Positions 26,592-34,755 of a DNA stretch of 64,000 bases are shown here, one piece after another. The DNA is taken from the NCBI RefSeq assembly GCF_007970185.1, contig NZ_CP042431.1, forward strand, positions 4,278,001 through 4,342,000, given 5' to 3'. Position 1 is the first letter of the stretch. Every line of letters begins with the position of its first letter. The DNA is from Pseudobacter ginsenosidimutans (GTDB taxonomy: Bacteria; Bacteroidota; Bacteroidia; Chitinophagales; Chitinophagaceae). The position numbers were made by a program, and so were the translations under genes. The notes under the pieces were generated by a model that was not told where the DNA came from, searched no databases, and saw nothing but the letters and a program-made list of their open reading frames with translations.

Positions 26592-29500
26592 GTGAAATTA
26601 TTCCTGATTGTATTAACTGCTGCGCTTTGTACGCTCAAAGGCATTTCCCAGACAGTCACCGTCTCAGCAAAAAACCTTTCTCCGGCAAAGATCATTGCCA
26701 TTGTAGAACAGCAGGCTAAATATGTTTTCTTCTATGATGAAGAACTGTTGAGGAACGCACCGCTGATCTCAATAACGGCCAAACAAATGCCGGTTAAGGA
26801 TTTTTTGTCGCTCGCTTTCAAAAACCAGCCCTTTACCTGGGTAATACAAAATGAAACTGTGTTATTGAGCAAAAGGAGCGCAGCGCCTGTTCCGGCTGAT
26901 ACTGTCAGAGGGAGACTTCTGAACAGGGAGTTTCCTGTAACAGGCGCCACCGTCAAAGTTTTGGGGACCGATATGTCTGTGTTCAGCGATGAAAAAGGGG
27001 AATTCATCATCCCCGGCGTGAAAAGAAATGCGCGGCTATTGATCACCAGCGTTCAATATCAAACCAAAGAAGTGCCGGTCAATAACCAGGAATTCCTGTT
27101 GGTTGAACTGGATATCAAAACGGCTGAGCTGGAAAAAGTAGAAGTAACCGTATCCACGGGCTACCAGTACATTTCGAAAGAAAGAGCTACAGGTTCATTT
27201 GCGCATCTCGATAACGACCTTGTGAACAGGCGTGTTGGAAGTGATATCACGGGCAGGCTAGAGGCGATGGTGCCGGGTCTCATCATCAGGCCTGGCAGTG
27301 TTCTTACGGGCCGGCAAACCAATATCAGTATCAGGGGGCAAAGCACACTCTTTGCGAGAATGGACCCGCTGATCATTGTGGATGATTTTCCATTTACCGG
27401 TGATGTTAATACCATTAATCCAAATGATATAGAAAGTATCACTGTTCTGAAAGATGCAGCTGCTGCATCCATCTGGGGCGCTCAATCGGGCAACGGTGTA
27501 ATAGTGCTCACCACCAAAAAAGGAAAGTACAACAACAAGGTGGAAGTCTCCTTCAATATGAATGCTGCTGTGTCCGAGCGGCCCGATCAGTTCTATCATC
27601 CGAAGATGTCCGTATCGGATTATATAGATGTGGAGCAGAATGCTTTTGCCCGGGGATTCTACACCAGCATCGAGAACAGCGCCAACAAAACGGCCTTAAC
27701 ACCGGTGGTGGAATTATTGATTGCCCGTCGTGACGGGAAGCTTTCTCCGGAAGAAGTGAAAGAAAAGATCGATGCGTTGAGAAATAATGATATCCGTAAT
27801 GATATCAATCGATATCTGTACCGCAACCAGGTTGCGCAGCAATATTTCATGGATATCAGGGGAGGCGGGAACGCGCATAAATATTATGTTTCCGCGGGCT
27901 ATGACGCATTGAGAGCATCCAGTACAGGTAATTCATCGGGCAGGATCACTTTGAACGTGAATAATACTTTTCAGCTGCTGAAGAATAAACTGGAATTCAA
28001 TACAGCTTTGTACTACTCTGAAATGCCGGAGCAACAAAACGCCATCGGCCTTACAACGATGAATCTTAGTTCTGCCGAACCTGTATATCCCTATGCTGCC
28101 ATGAAGGATAGCGATGGTAAACCGGCTGTACTCAATCATTATTACCGACCTGCTTTCGTACAATCAGCCATGGCCAATGGTCTCCTCGACTGGACCTACA
28201 GACCCCTGGAAGAAATGAATGCCCGTGATCTTACCCTTCGTACAATGGAATACCGCGTGAATGCAGGATTGAAGTATAAGGTATTTCCATGGCTCAATGT
28301 GCAGGCATTATATCAACTGGCAAGAGGTATCAGCAACCGTAAAAACAGGCAGCCTTTGGAAAGCTGGACGGTTAGAGACATGATCAACCGGTTCACGGTG
28401 GTTACGCCAACCGGACTGGTAAGGAATATACCACTGGGCGATATCCTGGATGAAACCAACGGGCAGTCTACTACACATTTCGCGCGGGCTCAGATAAATA
28501 TCGACAAGCTGTTCAGTGCCGACCACAGGATCACAGGTGTTGCAGGAGCTGAAGTGAGGGATGCGAACAGTGAAGGGGCTTCAACAAGAACGTATGGTTA
28601 TGATGATGAACTCGGACTTGGACAGGTGGTGGATTACGTTTCGTTTTTTACTTCTTATGTAAATCCCGCTTCCCGCAATAATAAGATCCAGGCCATCAAT
28701 TCCTTTACTGGTACTACAGACCGGTTCATTTCTTACTATGTGAATACAGCCTATACCTACAAAGACAAATATGTGTTCTCTGCAAGTGCAAGATCAGACA
28801 AATCGAATCTCTTTGGTGTGAGAACAAACCAGAAGACCGTTCCCCTTTATTCCCTGGGCGTTGGCTGGGATATCCATAAAGAGGATTTTTACAGCTTGTC
28901 TGCACTGCCTTACCTGAAATTGAGAGCTACCTATGGATATAATGGAAATATAGACAGAACATTATCTGCGTATACTACAGCACGTTATATAAACAGTACT
29001 GGTGTTCTGATCCCTTATGCAATGATCACTAATCCGCCGCAGCCTTCGCTGAGATGGGAGAAGAACCGTGTGATCAATTTTGGGGTAGATTTCCGGTTGA
29101 AAAACGACCGCATTAGTGGCAGCATCGAATACTATCTCAAAAAGGGGATTGACCTGATCGGCAATAGTCCACTCGCTCCCCAGACCGGCATTAGCTTATA
29201 CAAGGGAAATTCAGCCAATATCAAAGGGAAAGGATGGGATATAGTGATCAATACAAAGAATATAGAGGGTGACTTCAGTTGGCAAACGCAGTTCATGTTC
29301 TCTTATTCCTCAGATAAAGTAGCAAAATACCTGGCAGGTGGAACGGTGAATGCTTCCAGTTACCTGACGGCAGATATTTCGCTCATACCGGTAGAAGGGA
29401 AGCCCATTTATGGTGTATACAGTTACCGCTGGGCTGGTCTTGATCCTGAAACCGGAGATCCTATGGGCATGCTGGATGGCAAGGCCAGTAAGGAATACAG

Positions 29501-30017
29501 CGCACTTACAAGTGTGCCATCGATTGACAGTCTTGTTTTTCATGGATCAGCCAGGCCCACCATTTTCGGGGCTCTGCGAAATACCATCTCTTACAAACGC
29601 TTTAGTGTATCCGCTAATATCAGCTACAAAATGGGGTATTATTTTCGCCGGCCTTCTGTAAGTCTCAATAGCGTGCTACGAGGGGGATACGGTCATGCCG
29701 ATTATGCACTACGCTGGCAAAAACCGGGTGATGAGTTGAAAACTATTGTTCCATCCATGCCCGGGGCCGTCAATACAAGAAGGGAGGAATTCTATCTGAG
29801 ATCTGAAGCACTGGTGGAAAAAGGAGATCATATCCGTCTTCAGGATATCCGTGTCAGTTATGAGCTGCCAAAACTTAAGCAAGCGGAAATATATATCTAT
29901 GCCAGCAACCTGGGCATTCTATGGAAGAGCTATAAAGGAAGCCAGGACCCTGAATATATGGAGGTAGTACTTCCTCCCATGAAAACAATTGCTATCGGAT
30001 TCAGAACCAGTTTATAA
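26592..30017 (+). CDS. SusC/RagA-type TonB-dependent receptor with STN domain, cassette 3 (1141 aa)
   Basis: This is an outer-membrane uptake and signalling barrel. It starts with GTG at 26592; the frame is closed by a TGA three codons upstream and no ATG is available before the signal peptide (KLFLIVLTAALCTLKGISQ). Then come STN (TVSAKNLSPAKIIAIVEQQ), the carboxypeptidase-like domain (LLNREFPVTGATVKVLGTD), the plug (KERATGSFAHLDNDLVNRR, SITVLKDAAAASIWGAQSG) and the barrel. The plug resembles that of the receptor at 17901. The susD gene begins 11 bases after the stop. Confidence 0.92.
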   Translation: MKLFLIVLTAALCTLKGISQTVTVSAKNLSPAKIIAIVEQQAKYVFFYDEELLRNAPLISITAKQMPVKDFLSLAFKNQPFTWVIQNETVLLSKRSAAPVPADTVRGRLLNREFPVTGATVKVLGTDMSVFSDEKGEFIIPGVKRNARLLITSVQYQTKEVPVNNQEFLLVELDIKTAELEKVEVTVSTGYQYISKERATGSFAHLDNDLVNRRVGSDITGRLEAMVPGLIIRPGSVLTGRQTNISIRGQSTLFARMDPLIIVDDFPFTGDVNTINPNDIESITVLKDAAAASIWGAQSGNGVIVLTTKKGKYNNKVEVSFNMNAAVSERPDQFYHPKMSVSDYIDVEQNAFARGFYTSIENSANKTALTPVVELLIARRDGKLSPEEVKEKIDALRNNDIRNDINRYLYRNQVAQQYFMDIRGGGNAHKYYVSAGYDALRASSTGNSSGRITLNVNNTFQLLKNKLEFNTALYYSEMPEQQNAIGLTTMNLSSAEPVYPYAAMKDSDGKPAVLNHYYRPAFVQSAMANGLLDWTYRPLEEMNARDLTLRTMEYRVNAGLKYKVFPWLNVQALYQLARGISNRKNRQPLESWTVRDMINRFTVVTPTGLVRNIPLGDILDETNGQSTTHFARAQINIDKLFSADHRITGVAGAEVRDANSEGASTRTYGYDDELGLGQVVDYVSFFTSYVNPASRNNKIQAINSFTGTTDRFISYYVNTAYTYKDKYVFSASARSDKSNLFGVRTNQKTVPLYSLGVGWDIHKEDFYSLSALPYLKLRATYGYNGNIDRTLSAYTTARYINSTGVLIPYAMITNPPQPSLRWEKNRVINFGVDFRLKNDRISGSIEYYLKKGIDLIGNSPLAPQTGISLYKGNSANIKGKGWDIVINTKNIEGDFSWQTQFMFSYSSDKVAKYLAGGTVNASSYLTADISLIPVEGKPIYGVYSYRWAGLDPETGDPMGMLDGKASKEYSALTSVPSIDSLVFHGSARPTIFGALRNTISYKRFSVSANISYKMGYYFRRPSVSLNSVLRGGYGHADYALRWQKPGDELKTIVPSMPGAVNTRREEFYLRSEALVEKGDHIRLQDIRVSYELPKLKQAEIYIYASNLGILWKSYKGSQDPEYMEVVLPPMKTIAIGFRTSL

Positions 30018-30028
30018 TTCTATACTAT

Positions 30029-31396
30029 ATGCGATATACATTTTTCCTCATCATACTTTGCCTTACCGGGGCTGGATGCCAGAAAGGATTTTTAGACAAG
30101 AAACCCAATAAGGCCCTGGTAATACCGAATACACTTCAGGACTTTCGTGCGCTGATGGAAGATATGTCAGGTAATTTTTCGCGGGGCCCTGCTCTTACCA
30201 CCGTAGCGGGTGATGAGTATTATACTACCGATGGAAATATACAGGGATTACAGGTACAGGAGCAAAATGCTTATCTCTGGCTGGAAGATGTGTATGGAGG
30301 GGAAACTGTAGCAGACTGGGATTATCCCTATAACACCGTGTTCGTCACAAACGTGGCGCTTGAAGGATTGGAGAAGATCAAAGGGAAAGAGTCGCCGGAA
30401 GAGTGGGGAGCCGTTGCAGGGACCGCATTGTACCACCGTTCCTTTGCCTTTTTCAATCTTGCCCAGGAGTTCGCATTACCCTACAGGAAGGAAAATGCTG
30501 CTACTACTCCTGGCATTCCCATCAGGACCAGCCCGGATATAACGGTATTGTCTAAGCGGGGGAATCTGGTTGATACCTATAAGCAGATCACAGATGATCT
30601 TATCTATGCGCAGCAATTGCTTCCGCTGGCATCATCCCTGAGATACCGTCCATCAAAAGGAGCTGCCCTGGCCCTCCTGGCGCGCGTGTATCTTACAATG
30701 AACGATTATGAGAATGCAGAAAAATATGCAGATGATGCATTGCAGCTTTCCGATACACTGGTTGATTTCAATTCCGTGAATGTGGATGATCTGCTGCCGT
30801 TTCCCGGAACACCTATCTTGATGAATCCGGAAGTACTATGCTTCAACGGACTGCTCAACTCGCTTTACATGTATGCACCCTACGCGCAGGTTGACAGTAA
30901 CCTGTATGCATCCTACCACGACGATGACCTGAGAAAAAGATGTTATTTCAATGCGCCCGGATCGCCGGGCCAGTACAAATTGTTCAAGGGTACTTATGCT
31001 GGTAGCTATGGCGAGTTCAATGGTCCTGCCAATGATGAACTTTACCTGATAAGGGCAGAATGCCGCGCACGCAGGGAGCAGAAAGAAGAGGCTCTTAAAG
31101 ATCTGAACAAACTGCTTGTCAAAAGATGGAAGCAGGGCACATATGTTCCTGTGGAAACCAATACAGCAAAGGAGGCCCTGGCAATCATACTGGCCGAACG
31201 AAAAAAGGAACTGGTGGCAAGGGGACTGAGATGGTCCGATCTGAGAAGACTCAATAACGAACCGGAGTTCCAGGTAACACTGAAGCGGGTGATCGGTCAA
31301 AAGGAATATTTACTGCCGCCGGGAAGCAATCGTTATGCATTTCCTATTCCAGACAACGAGATCAGGGAAAGCGGTATTGAACAAAATAAAAGATAA
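30029..31396 (+). CDS. SusD/RagB-family lipoprotein, cassette 3 (455 aa)
   Basis: This is the surface partner of the upstream SusC. A short lipoprotein signal ends in the lipobox LTGAGC-QK. Typical SusD segments are GTALYHRSFAFFNLAQEFAL, RPSKGAALALLARVYLTMND, ELYLIRAECRARREQKEEAL and the end region ERKKELVARGLRWSDLRRLN. The stop is two bases before the ATG of the thioredoxin-like gene, so the two are probably translated together. Confidence 0.92.
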   Translation: MRYTFFLIILCLTGAGCQKGFLDKKPNKALVIPNTLQDFRALMEDMSGNFSRGPALTTVAGDEYYTTDGNIQGLQVQEQNAYLWLEDVYGGETVADWDYPYNTVFVTNVALEGLEKIKGKESPEEWGAVAGTALYHRSFAFFNLAQEFALPYRKENAATTPGIPIRTSPDITVLSKRGNLVDTYKQITDDLIYAQQLLPLASSLRYRPSKGAALALLARVYLTMNDYENAEKYADDALQLSDTLVDFNSVNVDDLLPFPGTPILMNPEVLCFNGLLNSLYMYAPYAQVDSNLYASYHDDDLRKRCYFNAPGSPGQYKLFKGTYAGSYGEFNGPANDELYLIRAECRARREQKEEALKDLNKLLVKRWKQGTYVPVETNTAKEALAIILAERKKELVARGLRWSDLRRLNNEPEFQVTLKRVIGQKEYLLPPGSNRYAFPIPDNEIRESGIEQNKR

Positions 31397-31398
31397 TA

Positions 31399-32625
31399 AT
31401 GAAATTAACAGCGATAGTATTCGTGTTGCTTTTTGGAATTACCGGCAATGCACAAACTAAGTTACAGATCGGCGACCGGCTTGAAAAATTCAAAGGTAAA
31501 CTGGTGATCCTCGATTTCTGGGCTACCTGGTGCAAGCCCTGCATTGCCATGATGCCGGTGATGGACTCGCTTCAACAGCAATTTGCTGATCGTGTTCAGA
31601 TCATTCCGGTAACATATCAACCCGGGTCAGAAGTGAAACGATTTTTTGAAAGCTATCAAAGAAGCGGACATAAGATCCCTGCCCTGCAGGGGATTACCGG
31701 CGATACCACCCTGCGGAAACTGTTCAACTACAATTCGATCCCGCATTATGTCTGGATCGATGAACTGGGCACCGTGCAGGCATTCACAGAATTCAAGGCG
31801 CTCACCAAAGAAAACATTTCCCGGGCATTATCGGGGAACTGGACATCGGTGCCACAAAAAAGATTCGTTCCACCCGTTGCTTACAGTTATTACCGCCCAC
31901 TGCTGATCAACGGCAATGGTGGCGATGGCGCAAACATGCTGTACCATTCGGTTTTCTCAGGATTTACTGAAGGACTGGGTTTCGGTTTTTCTGTTTTGCG
32001 CGACAGCTCACTGCATTTCAGGATCACCCTCAGGAACCAGCCGCGTATCTGGTTTTACAGAGTGGCATATTCAGAAAATGGAAAAACATTCAGGGATTTC
32101 AATACACTGCTTGAAGTGAAAGATACCGCAAGGATCAACTCAATTAAAACCGGGGAGGACTATGAAAACTGGTTAAAAAATGGGAATGGGTTTTGTTATG
32201 AGCTGGCTGTTGGTTTGGACAGGGAAAAAGAGGCTTTCAAAATGATGCAGAAAGATCTTGAATTCCTCTTTCCTGAATATTCCGGCGCCATAGAAAAGCG
32301 AAAAATGATTTGCCTGGTTCTGAAAAGAATGAACAACAGCAGCACGTTTGTCAGCAAGGGTGGGAAATCCAGCACAGAGCTCGGGCCTTATGAATGGTCC
32401 GTGCGTAATGCTTCTATCGGCAATATCATCCGGCGGCTGAATTTTATGCAAGCGTTCCCGTTTATGGTGGTGGATCTTACTGGCTACACAGGAAAGATAG
32501 ACCTCAATCTGTCTGCAGGTTATTCAAGCATAGAACAATTGAATGCAGCACTGATCAAATACGGATTGAAATTTGAGCAGCAGCCTGTGGAGCAGGAAAT
32601 ACTGGTGATCAAAGACAGGTTATAG
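31399..32625 (+). CDS. TlpA-like thioredoxin fused to a DUF3738-like domain (408 aa)
   Basis: This is an exported protein (signal KLTAIVFVLLFGITGNAQ). The thioredoxin fold comes directly after it, with the active site FWATWCKPC (cysteines 45 and 48) and IPHYVWIDE carrying the cis-proline. The second half, about residues 160-408, looks like DUF3738: the MVVDLTGYTGKIDLNL segment and the ending YGLKFEQQPVEQEILVIKD are characteristic of that family. It would act in the periplasm in thiol-disulfide chemistry, perhaps on the imported ligand. It occupies the same last position as the unrelated-length thioredoxin protein at 23048. Confidence 0.85.
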   Translation: MKLTAIVFVLLFGITGNAQTKLQIGDRLEKFKGKLVILDFWATWCKPCIAMMPVMDSLQQQFADRVQIIPVTYQPGSEVKRFFESYQRSGHKIPALQGITGDTTLRKLFNYNSIPHYVWIDELGTVQAFTEFKALTKENISRALSGNWTSVPQKRFVPPVAYSYYRPLLINGNGGDGANMLYHSVFSGFTEGLGFGFSVLRDSSLHFRITLRNQPRIWFYRVAYSENGKTFRDFNTLLEVKDTARINSIKTGEDYENWLKNGNGFCYELAVGLDREKEAFKMMQKDLEFLFPEYSGAIEKRKMICLVLKRMNNSSTFVSKGGKSSTELGPYEWSVRNASIGNIIRRLNFMQAFPFMVVDLTGYTGKIDLNLSAGYSSIEQLNAALIKYGLKFEQQPVEQEILVIKDRL

Positions 32626-32659
32626 TCTGAATCCTTCTATATACATGCCATGAAAAAAG

Positions 32660-32690
32660 TCCCGGTATCAACTACCGGGATTTCCTTTCT
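32660..32690 (+). terminator. Terminator after cassette 3
   Basis: TCCCGGTA at 32660-32667 pairs perfectly with TACCGGGA at 32673-32680 around a five-base loop, preceded by six A and followed by a T-rich stretch. It separates the thioredoxin-like gene from the next sigma gene and could work in both directions. Confidence 0.7.
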
Positions 32691-32743
32691 CAGGGATATC
32701 TATCGCAAAATCTGTATATTGCCTGCTCGCATTCCTGAGCTTC

Positions 32744-33361
32744 ATGCCGCAGCAGCATCCTGATATCATCCCTTCAAACCGAATCCCCGATGAAGACAAG
32801 CTGATCAGGCAGGCTTCAGAGGGCGACCAACAGGCTTTTAGCAGGTTATACACTTATTATTATCCCCGACTATTTACTTCTCTCTTTTTCATAGCGCGTT
32901 CTACGGAAGACGCGCAGGAGGTGATCCATGAAGCATTTTTGAAGATCTGGCAATCCAGGGAAACCCTGAGTATGGTAAGATCCTTTGAGGATTATGTGTA
33001 TGTGCTGGCTAAAAATCTGCTCTTCAATCTGCTCAAAAGAAAGAAAACCGGACAGAGAATTGTTCAGGCGCTTTCGGATCAAACCATCTCCAATGCAGGC
33101 GCTTCGCCAGATCAGGCATTATTATTCAAACAATATTATCAAACTGCGCAGAAGGCGATCAGTTTATTGACTGAGCAGAAACGGCGTATTTTCCTATTGA
33201 AGACCCAGGAGCGGCTTACGCTGGAAGAGATCAGTGTAACGCTTGGTATCAGTGTTTCGGCAGTTAAGAAGCACTTATATGCTGCCACGGATTTTGTAAA
33301 GGAATACATCAGATTGCATGCGGGGGATATGTTGTTACTACTCTCAATATACTTTTTTTAA
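32744..33361 (+). CDS. ECF sigma factor of cassette B (205 aa)
   Basis: This is a FecI-like ECF sigma. After about 20 N-terminal residues comes region 2 (QQAFSRLYTYYYPRLFTSLF, EVIHEAFLKIWQSRETL). Region 4 is at about 140-190 (LTEQKRRIFLLKTQERLT, LEEISVTLGISVSAVKKHL). The C-terminus is hydrophobic (MLLLLSIYFF). The ATG at 32744 is used; no convincing TAnnTTTG box was found ahead of it, only a weak TATATTG. The fecR gene follows after 63 bases. Confidence 0.9.
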   Translation: MPQQHPDIIPSNRIPDEDKLIRQASEGDQQAFSRLYTYYYPRLFTSLFFIARSTEDAQEVIHEAFLKIWQSRETLSMVRSFEDYVYVLAKNLLFNLLKRKKTGQRIVQALSDQTISNAGASPDQALLFKQYYQTAQKAISLLTEQKRRIFLLKTQERLTLEEISVTLGISVSAVKKHLYAATDFVKEYIRLHAGDMLLLLSIYFF

Positions 33362-33380
33362 AAAAATATGCAATCGGGGT

Positions 33381-33411
33381 GTCTGTTTTCATTCCCCGGT
33401 TGTCAGTAATA
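33381..33411 (+). promoter_or_regulatory. Candidate ECF-sigma promoter before fecR of cassette B
   Basis: GTCT at 33381 is followed 21 bases later by TGTCAGTAATA at 33401-33411, 13 bases before the fecR ATG. Confidence 0.4.
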
Positions 33412-33424
33412 TGGTTGGCCCGTT

Positions 33425-34606
33425 ATGGAAAAGGAAAAGATCATATCGCTCATAGAAGGATACTCTGCCGGTACGCTGTCAGAAGAGGAGGAGATTGTAT
33501 TCCTGCAATGGTATAGTGAAGCAGACTCCGTCACTTTCCATTCGATGTTGGCTGAATGCCGCTCCCTGCACGGTTTTCATGCAGGATACCCGGCAATGCC
33601 TGCCGAATTGCAGGAGAAGTTGCAGCAGGCTGTTCAGCAACTGGAAGAGGAAAAGAATCCGGAAGGCCGCATAGTGCCATTGATGCGCCGTTTCAGGTGG
33701 GGATGGGTAGCAGCAGTGCTTATACTGGTTGGAGCAACAGGATATTTGCTATACCGGCAACAAAGGCCCGCTCCACAAATTACCAGTACGGAATTAAAGA
33801 ATGATGTTTTGCCTGGTATTACGAGCGCTGTACTAACGCTCTCGGATGGCCGCAGAATTGTACTCGATAGTTCATCCGCCGGAGAGCTGGCGCTGGAAGG
33901 TAAAACCAATGTGATGAATAAGAATGGCGCAGTTACCTATTCGGGCAACACCACTCCAGTGCTGATCTATAATACGCTCTCCACGGCCGTTGGACAGCAA
34001 TCAGCGCCACTGACCTTGTCTGATGGTACAAAGGTTTGGCTGAATGCCCTTTCTTCCATTCGCTTTCCGGTATCATTTCCGGGAGACAGCAGGATGGTGG
34101 ATATCACTGGTGAAGCATATTTTGAAGTGGCCCGGGATGAAAGGAAACCTTTTCTTGTGAGGACATCCGGGCAAACTATCCAGGTGCTCGGAACCAGTTT
34201 CAACGTGAATGCTTATCCAGATGAATTCACTCAGAATACTACATTACTGGATGGCGCCGTGAAGGTGAAAGCAGACCAGAGAAAAGGAGAAGAAATAGTG
34301 TTGCTGCCCGGTCAGCAGGCCCGTATGCAGGGAACCGGAATTACAGTGGAGAAAGGAGTGGATATCGAACAGGTAATAGCCTGGAAAAACGGGCAGTTCA
34401 ATTTCAATCATACCAATCTCTCTTCAGTGCTAAGGCAATTGTCCAGATGGTACGATATCGACGTGAAGTTTGAAGGGGAAGTGCCCGACCGGTCCTTCCG
34501 CGGCAAGATCACAAAAGACCTGAACCTGTCGCAGGTGCTGGTAATATTACAGGAAGTGGGCGTGAAATTCAGGATAGAAGGAAGAACATTGGTTGTTACA
34601 GAATAA
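33425..34606 (+). CDS. FecR-type anti-sigma factor of cassette B (393 aa)
   Basis: This is a single-pass inner-membrane anti-sigma. The N-terminal cytoplasmic part has GYSAGTLSEEEEIVFLQW, followed by the helix WGWVAAVLILVGATGYLLY. The FecR domain carries LTLSDGTKVWLNALSSIRFP, DITGEAYFEVARDERKPF and VLGTSFNVNAYPDE. The DUF4974-type C-terminus has VLRQLSRWYDIDVKFEGE, close to the matching stretch of cassette A. It should connect the sigma at 32744 with the SusC at 34756. Confidence 0.92.
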   Translation: MEKEKIISLIEGYSAGTLSEEEEIVFLQWYSEADSVTFHSMLAECRSLHGFHAGYPAMPAELQEKLQQAVQQLEEEKNPEGRIVPLMRRFRWGWVAAVLILVGATGYLLYRQQRPAPQITSTELKNDVLPGITSAVLTLSDGRRIVLDSSSAGELALEGKTNVMNKNGAVTYSGNTTPVLIYNTLSTAVGQQSAPLTLSDGTKVWLNALSSIRFPVSFPGDSRMVDITGEAYFEVARDERKPFLVRTSGQTIQVLGTSFNVNAYPDEFTQNTTLLDGAVKVKADQRKGEEIVLLPGQQARMQGTGITVEKGVDIEQVIAWKNGQFNFNHTNLSSVLRQLSRWYDIDVKFEGEVPDRSFRGKITKDLNLSQVLVILQEVGVKFRIEGRTLVVTE

Positions 34607-34659
34607 ACTGCTGACCAATGCCCTCAGGGGCTGAAAATACAAGGTTTTCCAAATGAAAA

Positions 34660-34683
34660 CCGGAAGTGTTGGACCACTTCCGG
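34660..34683 (+). other. Perfect hairpin in the fecR-susC gap, cassette B
   Basis: CCGGAAGTG at 34660-34668 pairs perfectly with CACTTCCGG at 34675-34683 around a six-base loop, followed by AAAGAGTTTGGG. It matches the element at 17808-17831 in both stem sequence and position. Confidence 0.6.
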
Positions 34684-34755
34684 AAAGAGTTTGGGTAACC
34701 TGAACATCAACATATCGCCAGATACGTCATTCAATCACCCAAACCATGCAAAAGT

